DNA of 37,727 nucleotides, taken from Oscillibacter sp. GTDB lineage: Bacteria > Bacillota > Clostridia > Oscillospirales > Oscillospiraceae. Shown one piece after another: positions 16,544 to 23,260 of the stretch. Under the pieces are notes generated by a model, which saw nothing but the letters and a program-made list of their open reading frames with translations, made no database searches and was not told where the DNA came from. Every line of letters begins with the position of its first letter. The stretch's first letter is position 1. The position numbers were made by a program, and so were the translations under genes. Where the stretch lies: NCBI GenBank assembly GCA_014799925.1, contig JAAVHC010000034.1, forward strand, positions 4,124 to 41,850, given 5' to 3'.

Positions 16544-17941
16544 ATGAAAAAGGTATCAGACGCATTCGTAGATTTCGCACTGGAATATAAGGATTACGAT
16601 CGCCTGCCCCCGGAAATCGCAACGGAAACCAAGCGCATCCTGCTCAACTCCCTGGGCATCGCCGTGGGCGGCCTGGCCTCGGACAAGGGCAAAATCGGCA
16701 TCCAGATGGCAAAAAAAATGGGCGGCGTGCCCGAATCCACCCTGATCGGCGTGGGCGGCAAGTTCTCCGCTCCGGTGGCCGCCTTTGCCAACGCCGAGCT
16801 GCTCAACGGCCTGGATATGGACGCCCTGCCCCATATCCCGCCCATCGTCATCCCCGCTGTCCTGGCCGTGGCCGAGGCGCAGAACGCCAGCGGTAAGGAA
16901 CTCATCGCCGCCATGTCCGTGGGACAGGAGCTGGCCCGGCGGCTGAGCAAGGTGCTGCTGTCCATCATGACCGCCTCCATTATGAAATACGGCAAAACCC
17001 CCGACATCTTCGGCAACAGCAACGAGCACATCATCGGCGCGGCCATCGGCTGCGGCCTGCTCATGGGCCTCACCCGGGAGCAGCTGCTCCACGCCCTGGG
17101 CATCTCCGCCTACTACTGCTCCCTGCCGGTGTGCCGGGACTGGGAGTCCACCATTCCCAAGTCCATGGTCAAGTATGTCCCCGTGTCCTGGATGGCCCAG
17201 GGCGCCGTGCAGGCCGCCGAGATCGCCAGTCTGGGCTACACCGGCAACCCCGATACCCTGGACAGCGAGTTCGGCTTCCCCGCCATCTACTGCCGCGAGC
17301 CGGTCTGGAGCGCGGAAAAGGTGCTGGATAAGCTGGGCGAGGAGTGGTTCTTCACCAGCTACCACTATAAACCCTACCCCTGCTGCCGCTTCCTGCACAG
17401 CTCCATCGACTGCTTCTACCGCCTGATGGAGAAGCACCACTTCTCCCCCAATGAGATCGAGAGCGTGGACTGCCACACCAGCGCCTTTGTCGCCCATCCC
17501 GACCAGTACGCCGTCAACAACCAGGTGGACGCCCAGTTCAGCGGCCCCTACTGCATCGCCCTGGCCGCCCACAACTATAAGCCCGGCCCCGCCTGGCAGG
17601 ACAAGGCCGCCCTCACCGACCCCGCCGTGCAGGCGTTCATGCGCAAGGTAACCATGCACGTGGCTCCCGAGTACTCCGAAAAGCGCAAAAAGGACATGAA
17701 CACCTGGTATGCCCGGGTGGAGATCGCGGCCCGGGGCGAGAAGTTCGTAGAGGAAACCGACTTCTCCTGGGGCACCAACGTGGACGGCTACCGCCTCACC
17801 GACGAGGAGCAGAAGACCCAGTTCCGCACCTGCGCCGCCGTCGTCCTGCCCGACGACAAGATCGAGCGGGCCATCGACCTGATCCTCCACCTGGAGGACC
17901 AGCCCTCCCTGGACGAGCTGATGAGCTGCCTGTCCCTATAA
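16544..17941 (+). CDS. MmgE/PrpD family protein (first copy)
   Basis: The 465-residue protein begins with the helical MmgE/PrpD domain (YDRLPPEIATETKRILLNSLGIAVGG; AFANAELLNGLDMDALPHIPPIVIPAVLAVAE) and ends with the smaller alpha/beta domain (YHYKPYPCCRFLHSSIDCFYRL). The family includes 2-methylcitrate dehydratase, cis-aconitate decarboxylase and iminodisuccinate epimerase, all acting on small carboxylates. AAAGGAG precedes the ATG. It is the first gene of a plus-strand operon inside the element. The exact reaction is unknown. Confidence 0.9.
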   Translation: MKKVSDAFVDFALEYKDYDRLPPEIATETKRILLNSLGIAVGGLASDKGKIGIQMAKKMGGVPESTLIGVGGKFSAPVAAFANAELLNGLDMDALPHIPPIVIPAVLAVAEAQNASGKELIAAMSVGQELARRLSKVLLSIMTASIMKYGKTPDIFGNSNEHIIGAAIGCGLLMGLTREQLLHALGISAYYCSLPVCRDWESTIPKSMVKYVPVSWMAQGAVQAAEIASLGYTGNPDTLDSEFGFPAIYCREPVWSAEKVLDKLGEEWFFTSYHYKPYPCCRFLHSSIDCFYRLMEKHHFSPNEIESVDCHTSAFVAHPDQYAVNNQVDAQFSGPYCIALAAHNYKPGPAWQDKAALTDPAVQAFMRKVTMHVAPEYSEKRKKDMNTWYARVEIAARGEKFVEETDFSWGTNVDGYRLTDEEQKTQFRTCAAVVLPDDKIERAIDLILHLEDQPSLDELMSCLSL

Positions 17942-17962
17942 TTGACAGAAAGGATGATTTTT

Positions 17963-19420
17963 ATGATGGAATATGCGCCTCCCGTCGGAGTGGACGCAAG
18001 CTGCGTCAATCATTTGGACTCCCCCTATGCCCCGCCCAGGGGCATTGATATGCTGTGTGAAAACGTGGTCAGCACCACCTACGACAAGCTCAGCGAGGAC
18101 AATGTGCGCATTTTCAGGGACCGCCTCCTGGACATGACGGGCTGCATCTTCGGCGGCGCCATCGTGCCCGAGGACCAGTTCCTGGCCGACCTGCTGTGCC
18201 GCTGGGGCGGCATCGAGGAGGCCCCTCTGTTCGCCCGGAAGGGCAGGCTGCCCATGCCCAGCGCCGTGATGCTCAACAGCATTACCGCCCGGGCCAACGA
18301 CTTCGGCAATATGTTCTTCCACGTGCTGGGCGACCGCATTGCCTCCCACTGCGGCGAGACCCTCATCCCCATGGGCCTGACCCTTGCGGACGTGTACCCC
18401 ACCAGCGGCAGGGACTTTATCGCCCACAACATCGCCGCCGAGGATTTCACCGCCCGCATTCTCTACACCCTGCCCATGCGCTGGCCCACCGATATGCTCA
18501 TGGTGTCCAGCGCGGCGGCGGCCCTGGCCTCCCGGTACTACAAATTTGACGCCGCCAAAACCAAGGTCGCGCTGACCTACGCCGCCTGCAACGCCACCGA
18601 CCCGTCCAATTCCTACTACGACTACAGCCAGGAATTCAAGTTCCACAACGGCGCCAGCGCCCAGATGGGCATCATGGCCTGCGAGCTGGCCAAGGGCGGC
18701 TGGGACGGCTGGGCCGACCCCTACTTCGGCCACTGGGCCCTGGTGACCAAGCAGGTCAAGGACGACCAGCCTCTGCCCGCGCTGTATGAAAAGGCCTTCG
18801 AGGGGCTGGGCGAGGTCTGGTACACCGAGGAGAGCTTCAAGCGCGGCCCCGGCGGCATCCCCACCACCGCCGCGGCCAAGTGCGGAGCCGGGGTACGGCA
18901 AAAAATTATCGATAGCCGCGGGAAGCTGGACCCGGCGGAGATCAGGCAGGTGCGGGTATTCCGCTCCAGCAGCATGCGCTTCAACTACTACTCCAACCCC
19001 TTCACCCGCCGGAACCACACCAACGCCCTCTTCTCCTTCCAGTTTGCCGCCTGCTGCGCCCTGCTCAACGGCGCGGTGAAGGTGGACCTGGTGCAGACCC
19101 CCGCCATCCAGGCCAATCCCTATCTGGTGGAGCTGGCGGAGCACTCCACCATGGAGGTGTTCGACTGCGAGCAGGGCAAGAGCCTGATGAAGGTGATCGT
19201 GGAGATGAAGGACGGCTCGGCCTACGAGGACACGCAGGACTACGGCGGCTCTATGCACGACTACCCCAGCCAGGAGTTCCTGCTGCAAAAATTCTGGGAT
19301 CAGTTCAACGCCTACGGCAGGCTGCCCAGGTCCACGGGCGAAAAAATCGTGGAGCTGGCAGGCAGGATCGAGACCCTGTCCGACATGCGGGAATACACCG
19401 AGCTGCTGACCTTAAAATAA
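17963..19420 (+). CDS. MmgE/PrpD family protein (second, divergent copy)
   Basis: The 485-residue protein is a distant paralogue of its upstream neighbour: FRDRLLDMTGCIFGGAIVPEDQF, then MPSAVMLNSITARANDFGNMFFH, and the C-terminal GAGVRQKIIDSRGKLDPAEI region. It has an extra N-terminal stretch of about 30 residues. The ATG at 17963 with AAAGGA upstream is preferred to earlier starts. The 21-bp gap implies one transcript. Two different family members together suggest sequential steps or a heteromer; this is inference. Confidence 0.85.
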   Translation: MMEYAPPVGVDASCVNHLDSPYAPPRGIDMLCENVVSTTYDKLSEDNVRIFRDRLLDMTGCIFGGAIVPEDQFLADLLCRWGGIEEAPLFARKGRLPMPSAVMLNSITARANDFGNMFFHVLGDRIASHCGETLIPMGLTLADVYPTSGRDFIAHNIAAEDFTARILYTLPMRWPTDMLMVSSAAAALASRYYKFDAAKTKVALTYAACNATDPSNSYYDYSQEFKFHNGASAQMGIMACELAKGGWDGWADPYFGHWALVTKQVKDDQPLPALYEKAFEGLGEVWYTEESFKRGPGGIPTTAAAKCGAGVRQKIIDSRGKLDPAEIRQVRVFRSSSMRFNYYSNPFTRRNHTNALFSFQFAACCALLNGAVKVDLVQTPAIQANPYLVELAEHSTMEVFDCEQGKSLMKVIVEMKDGSAYEDTQDYGGSMHDYPSQEFLLQKFWDQFNAYGRLPRSTGEKIVELAGRIETLSDMREYTELLTLK

Positions 19421-19433
19421 AAGGAGCGACATC

Positions 19434-20924
19434 ATGAAAGAAACTTACACAGAGACCCCGCAGGCCATCGAGGTCTACGACAAATGTGATATCCTGGTGG
19501 TGGGCAGCGGCTGCGCCGGCCACGCCGCCGCCATCGCCGCCGCCCGCGCAGGGTGCAGAAACATCGTGCTCATGGAGCGTTACGGCTACTCCGGCGGCGA
19601 CGTTACCGGCGGGTATGTCATCATGGTGCCCAACTTGAGCTGGTACAATAAATCCTTCGTCCGGGGCATCCAGGAGGAGTGGTTCACCCGTCTGGACCCC
19701 ATTCCCGACGCGGTGCGCGCTCCCTCCCTGAAAGACATCGGCAGCCAGGACCCCGTCCTCATCGACGCCTGGCAGTCCATCCACGACTGTGTGAGCCGGG
19801 GCGGCTTTGAGGGAGCCAAACCCTCCTGCCTGGTGCGGGCCGTGTACTTTGAGCCCAACCAGCTGAAAATTGAGATGGACAAGATGCTGCTGGAGCACAG
19901 GGATTCCATTCGGGTGATGTACCACTCCTGGGGGGCCCGGCCCATCATGGAGGGCAATGTGATCAAGGGCGTGGCCTTCGAGTCCAAGGAGGGCCGTAAG
20001 GCCGTGATGGCAAACGTGGTGATCGACGCCACCGGCGACGGCGACATCTTCCGCCAAACCGGCGCCCCCTACTCCTCCCTGGCAGACGGAGAGTGCCGCT
20101 CTTCCACTACCGCCCTGGTGTGGCGCATCGCGGGCATCGACTGGGACCAGTTCGAGGCGTGGAAGCGCCGCAGCCCCAAGGCCCTGGCCTCCCTGCGGGA
20201 GCGGTTGACGGCCATCGCGGGCTTCCGGTGCATGCCCCTGCCCACCAACCAGAACGATATGTGCTGGATCAACAACTGGCACCCCAACATGGACTGCTCC
20301 ACCGTGGCCGACCAGACCAAAACGGAAATCGAAACGCGCGACACCATCCGGGACGTGCTTGCCTACTTAAAGGAAGCCGTGCCCGTGGCTTTCCGGAATG
20401 CCTATCTCTACGACATCGCGCCCCAGCTGGGATACCGCTGCTCCTACCGCCTGAAGGGCGAGTATGTCATGAGCGCCAACGACTTCGCCTTTGCCAACAA
20501 ACATGACGACGTGATCGCCTGGCACTCCACCATCTGTCAGATCAACGACTGCGGGCCGGTGGAAATCCCCTACCGGGCCATTCTTCCCCAGAAGGTGGAC
20601 GGACTGCTGTGCCCCGGCCGCCACCTGTCGGCGGACAATGTGGCCATCGACTGGCTGAACTTGATCCCCCAGTGCGTGGGCACCGGTCAGGCCGCAGGCG
20701 TGGCCGCTGCCGTAGCCGTGGCCAACGGTACGACGGTACGGGATGTGGACATCAAAAGGGTGCAGGACATCCTCGCCGGGGAGCAGGACGTGCCCCTGCC
20801 GCGGAATGAACATACCGACCCCTCCTACACCGCGCTGTGCGAGGAACACGAATACGGCCTGTACACCGCCATGGCGAAAAAGGCCCGGGAGGCGGCAGGC
20901 ATTGCCGACTTCCGCCAATGGTAA
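19434..20924 (+). CDS. FAD-dependent oxidoreductase (FAD_oxidored type)
   Basis: This 496-residue flavoprotein has an N-terminal dinucleotide-binding fold (CDILVVGSGCAGHAAAIAAA, then RYGYSGGDVTGGYV) and a second conserved NAD/FAD stretch (NVVIDATGDGDIFRQTGAPY). The C-terminal signature is LPQKVDGLLCPGRHLSAD, continuing to QCVGTGQAAGVAAAVAV. Members oxidise or reduce small organic acids. AAAGGAG precedes the ATG, 13 bp after the second MmgE/PrpD gene. There is no signal peptide, so it is cytoplasmic. The substrate is unknown. Confidence 0.92.
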   Translation: MKETYTETPQAIEVYDKCDILVVGSGCAGHAAAIAAARAGCRNIVLMERYGYSGGDVTGGYVIMVPNLSWYNKSFVRGIQEEWFTRLDPIPDAVRAPSLKDIGSQDPVLIDAWQSIHDCVSRGGFEGAKPSCLVRAVYFEPNQLKIEMDKMLLEHRDSIRVMYHSWGARPIMEGNVIKGVAFESKEGRKAVMANVVIDATGDGDIFRQTGAPYSSLADGECRSSTTALVWRIAGIDWDQFEAWKRRSPKALASLRERLTAIAGFRCMPLPTNQNDMCWINNWHPNMDCSTVADQTKTEIETRDTIRDVLAYLKEAVPVAFRNAYLYDIAPQLGYRCSYRLKGEYVMSANDFAFANKHDDVIAWHSTICQINDCGPVEIPYRAILPQKVDGLLCPGRHLSADNVAIDWLNLIPQCVGTGQAAGVAAAVAVANGTTVRDVDIKRVQDILAGEQDVPLPRNEHTDPSYTALCEEHEYGLYTAMAKKAREAAGIADFRQW

Positions 20925-21058
20925 GCGGGGAGGCCCCCGTTCAGAAGCCCGGTCAGGAGCAGCCCCGGCTGCCCGCGGAGTTTTATGAGGCGCTGTTAAA
21001 CCGTCCCGCCTGCAAGCGGGGCAGCCCCTGCGACGGCTGCGGGCGATGCGAGCGCTGA
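20918..21058 (+). CDS. Cys-rich 46-residue miniprotein overlapping the FAD gene
   Basis: The ATG at 20918-20920 overlaps the last two codons of the FAD oxidoreductase in another frame, so translation could be coupled. The product ends RPACKRGSPCDGCGRCER: four cysteines in the pattern C-x5-C-x2-C-x2-C, resembling half a ferredoxin. It could carry a cluster serving the flavoprotein. It has no strong RBS of its own, and no family is recognised. Confidence 0.5.
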   Translation: MVSGEAPVQKPGQEQPRLPAEFYEALLNRPACKRGSPCDGCGRCER

Positions 21059-21166
21059 AAAGCGCTCAGACGGGCTGGGCGCGGGCGGACGCCGCCTCCA
21101 ATCCGATCTCACGGATTGAGTGGGATTTGTCAGCGTGGGTCCAGGCGCATCTCAGATGAATCTGTA

Positions 21167-21202
21167 ATAAGGCCGGCCCCTGCAATCGGGGGCCGGCCTT
21201 AT
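21167..21202 (+). terminator. Terminator of the element's catabolic operon
   Basis: A 14-bp perfect stem, ATAAGGCCGGCCCC/GGGGCCGGCCTTAT, with an 8-nt loop, 108 bp after the miniprotein stop. Confidence 0.85.
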
Positions 21203-21287
21203 ATAGTCGACGCACGGTAACCCTTGATACCTAGCTATTCCCGGATTTCAGCCCGGTTACGATATTGCGCTTTTAATCGAGAAACAG

Positions 21288-21320
21288 TATTATTTCCGGG
21301 CTTTAAGCTCGGAAATAATA
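21288..21320. other. AT-rich inverted repeat near the right att junction
   Basis: TATTATTTCCG and CGGAAATAATA form an 11-bp perfect stem around an 11-nt loop, 44 bp inside the right junction. It might be an accessory protein site for excision or a transcript end; nothing decides between them. The rest of 21203-21335 shows no gene. Confidence 0.4.
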
Positions 21321-21335
21321 TTATCTGCTATTGCA

Positions 21336-21485
21336 TCATCCAAAAAAACCGTTCTGTTTCGCTATATCCATATGTACGGTACTCTTGCTGATCCCGAACC
21401 GGCGGGCGGCCTCCCGCACGGTGGCGCGATTCTCAATGATATAAACGGCCAGCTCGCAGGCCCGCTCCTCGATATTTCCTTTCAA
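21336..21485 (-). CDS. spoIIID: spoIIID, 5' segment of a split gene
   Basis: The TTG at 21483-21485, with GGGAG upstream, begins MKGNIEERACELAVYIIE, then NRATVREAARRFGISKSTVH, the N-terminus and helix-turn-helix of SpoIIID. At the att junction (21371-21376) the frame passes into element DNA and ends after MDIAKQNGFFG. Unexcised, it would give a 50-residue HTH-only peptide. Fused at the junction to the segment at 11593-11737 it gives 83 residues, a normal clostridial size. A sigma-E-like promoter lies upstream. Confidence 0.88.
   Translation of the reverse strand: MKGNIEERACELAVYIIENRATVREAARRFGISKSTVHMDIAKQNGFFG
21364..21380 (-). other. Right attachment junction of the spoIIID element
   Basis: The plus strand reads ATATCC-a-TATGTA-c-GGT, matching 11723-11739 at 15 of 17 positions. 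The likely crossover dinucleotide is TG at 21373-21374. On the coding strand the site covers the codons for T-V-H-(K/M)-D-I just after the HTH. Confidence 0.85.
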
Positions 21486-21516
21486 GGCCCAACACTCCCT
21501 ATCCCGATATGCTCCA

Positions 21517-21545
21517 TGTATATGCGCAGGATTGCTGGAACATGC
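21517..21545 (-). promoter_or_regulatory. Candidate sigma-E promoter of spoIIID
   Basis: On the minus strand GCATGTT (21539-21545), a 14-bp spacer and CATATACA (21517-21524) resemble the sigma-E form GMATAWW-N14-CATACAMT. The start would be about 25 nt before the TTG. In Bacillus, spoIIID is a sigma-E gene, so the match is biologically sensible. Confidence 0.55.
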
Positions 21546-21685
21546 GGAAAACGGGCGGCAAAGCGAAAGAGCCTGTACTTTTTTCCGGTGCAAAAGGAAA
21601 CCGGGACCGGAGGGATGTCCCTCCCGTCCCGGTTTCCTCGGGAATTGATTCCACACTTCCCCGCCGCGGCCGCCGGCAAGCGGGA

Positions 21686-22117
21686 TCAGATCACATAAAA
21701 ATCTCCCGGCTGTTCCGCCTGCATGAGGTCCGCGATGGTGAATCCGTCCAGATACGTACCGATGACCTTGTCCAGTCCCTGCCACATCGCGTATGTGCGG
21801 CAGCCGGCAGCCCTGGCGCAGGCGGCGGCTCCCGGCTCCAGACAGGCCACCGGGGCCAGGGACCCCTCGGTCATCCGCAGGATGGCCCCCACAGCAACCT
21901 GATCCGGCGCCTTGCTCAGCCGGTAGCCGCCGCCCTTGCCCCGCAGACCGGTCAGTACGCCGCCCTTTACCAGAGTCTTGACAATGCTCTCCAGATATTT
22001 CTCCGAGATCTCCTGCCGCTGGGCAATCTCCTTCAGCGGCACATAGCCATCCGACTGCCGCTCGGCCATATCGGTAAGGAGCCGCAGCGCGTAGCGCCCC
22101 CTGGTCGAAATCATCAT
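21686..22117 (-). CDS. Rrf2 family transcriptional regulator
   Basis: The 143-residue protein has the Rrf2 winged HTH (ISTRGRYALRLLTDMAERQSDGYVPLKEIAQRQEISEKYLESIV, LRGKGGGYRLSK). Three cysteines are spaced C-x7-C-x5-C near residues 92-106, close to the cluster-binding pattern of IscR. Divergent cysK suggests a CymR/IscR-like regulator of cysteine or Fe-S metabolism. An operator-like dyad lies in its promoter. Which subfamily it belongs to is unsettled. Confidence 0.92.
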   Translation of the reverse strand: MMISTRGRYALRLLTDMAERQSDGYVPLKEIAQRQEISEKYLESIVKTLVKGGVLTGLRGKGGGYRLSKAPDQVAVGAILRMTEGSLAPVACLEPGAAACARAAGCRTYAMWQGLDKVIGTYLDGFTIADLMQAEQPGDFYVI

Positions 22118-22145
22118 GGTTCAGTCCCCTCTCTTTCGATTACCT

Positions 22146-22177
22146 ACTATAACACAAGATTGATAGGAATTCAATCT
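22146..22177 (-). promoter_or_regulatory. rrf2 promoter with operator dyad
   Basis: On the minus strand TTGAAT (22169-22174) and TATAGT (22146-22151) are 17 bp apart. The perfect dyad AGATTGA-N7-TCAATCT (22157-22177) overlaps the -35, so binding there would block rrf2 transcription. Rrf2 itself is the natural candidate. Confidence 0.6.
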
Positions 22178-22209
22178 CTGCTTTTGGATGCTTTGCTCAC
22201 AGGAAGCCC

Positions 22210-22238
22210 TTGACAAAGGCGGAGCGCCGGCGTATAAT
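22210..22238 (+). promoter_or_regulatory. cysK promoter
   Basis: TTGACA (22210-22215) and TATAAT (22233-22238), both perfect consensus, are separated by 17 bp. The leader contains ATAAATTGGTTAT near 22256-22268, a possible Rrf2/CymR-type site. Confidence 0.85.
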
Positions 22239-22295
22239 CTCCATATACCCACTTGATAAATTGGTTATAAGGCAATATGTAAGGAGGCATCCGCT

Positions 22296-23228
22296 ATGAG
22301 CGCGATTTACACATCCGCCGATCAGCTGATTGGCAGGACTCCCCTGCTGGAGCTGACCCATATTGAGGAGGAGAAGGCCCTGGAGGCAAGGCTTCTGGTG
22401 AAGCTGGAATATTTCAACCCCGCCGGCAGCGTCAAGGACCGGGTGGCCAAGGCCATGATCGACGACGCGGAGGCCAGGGGGCTGCTGAAGCCGGGCTCCG
22501 TCATCATCGAGCCTACCTCCGGCAACACCGGCATCGGCCTGGCCGCCGTGGCGGCGGCCAGGGGATATCGGGTAATCATCGTTATGCCGGAAACCATGAG
22601 CGTGGAGCGGCGGCAGCTGATGAGGGCCTACGGAGCCGAGCTTGTGCTGACCGAGGGGGCCAAAGGCATGACGGGGGCCATTGCCAGGGCGGAGGAACTG
22701 GCGGGAGAGATACCCGGCAGCTTCATTCCCGGCCAGTTCGTCAATCCCGCCAACCCCGCCGCCCACAGGACCCATACCGGCCCGGAAATCTGGGAGGACA
22801 CCGACGGGCAGGTGGATATTTTCGTTTCCGGCGTAGGCACCGGCGGGACGATCACCGGGGTAGGGGAATACCTCAAGAGCCGGAACCCGGCGGTGAAGGT
22901 TGTGGCCGTAGAGCCGGCCGCCTCTCCGGTCCTCAGCAGGGGGACCGCCGGAGCCCACAAGATTCAGGGGATCGGCGCGGGATTTGTCCCGGATGTGCTG
23001 AATACCGGAATCTATGACGAGATCATCACCGTGGAGAACGACGACGCCTTTGCCGCCGGGAGGCTGGTGGGGAAGCGCGAGGGCGTGCTGGTGGGCATCT
23101 CCTCCGGCGCGGCGGTGTGGGCCGCCATAGAGTTGGCAAAACGCCCGGAAAACAAGGGCAAGACCATCGTGGCCCTGCTGCCGGACACCGGGGACCGGTA
23201 TCTCTCCACGCCGCTGTTCGCGGAGTAA
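22296..23228 (+). CDS. cysK: Cysteine synthase A (O-acetylserine sulfhydrylase)
   Basis: This PLP enzyme (310 residues) makes L-cysteine from O-acetylserine and sulfide. Seen: IGRTPLLEL, the PLP lysine in [11 protein letters not shown], the substrate loop [10 protein letters not shown], the phosphate-binding [12 protein letters not shown], and [17 protein letters not shown] precedes the ATG. The divergent Rrf2 gene suggests sulfur- or Fe-S-dependent control. Confidence 0.95.
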   Translation: MSAIYTSADQLIGRTPLLELTHIEEEKALEARLLVKLEYFNPAGSVKDRVAKAMIDDAEARGLLKPGSVIIEPTSGNTGIGLAAVAAARGYRVIIVMPETMSVERRQLMRAYGAELVLTEGAKGMTGAIARAEELAGEIPGSFIPGQFVNPANPAAHRTHTGPEIWEDTDGQVDIFVSGVGTGGTITGVGEYLKSRNPAVKVVAVEPAASPVLSRGTAGAHKIQGIGAGFVPDVLNTGIYDEIITVENDDAFAAGRLVGKREGVLVGISSGAAVWAAIELAKRPENKGKTIVALLPDTGDRYLSTPLFAE

Positions 23229-23253
23229 TACTTTTTCCTTCAGGAAAAAGTAT
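23228..23253. terminator. Terminator between cysK and pepP
   Basis: ATACTTTTTCC and GGAAAAAGTAT form an 11-bp stem around TTCA between convergent genes. Confidence 0.7.
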
Positions 23254-23260
23254 CTACGCG

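Larger units (their letters stand above)
11733..21373. mobile_element. 9.64-kb skin-like intervening element splitting spoIIID
   Basis: The element is bounded by the two 17-bp att junctions and separates the two in-frame halves of spoIIID. Removing exactly this DNA gives an 83-codon SpoIIID. Contents from left: serine recombinase (-), 61-aa protein (-), LysR regulator (+), SLC13 transporter (-), then MmgE/PrpD x2, FAD oxidoreductase and a Cys-rich miniprotein (+). Joining its ends makes a 50-bp dyad: arms CCGTTCT (21349-21355) and AGAACGG (11751-11757), each 18 nt from the TG centre, with 18 of 25 half-site positions matching. The layout matches sigK skin elements. Programmed excision is inferred. 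Confidence 0.85.

Noticed and set aside
11723-21380. Crossover inside GGATAT rather than TACATA
   Set aside because: It would give Met instead of Lys after TVH. SpoIIID normally has STVHKD, and the attP symmetry centre falls in TACATA, so TACATA is preferred.
21336-21785. A 149-codon minus-strand frame
   Set aside because: Only its last 50 codons, from the TTG at 21485, resemble a protein (SpoIIID). The upstream part is unrelated to any family and overlaps rrf2.
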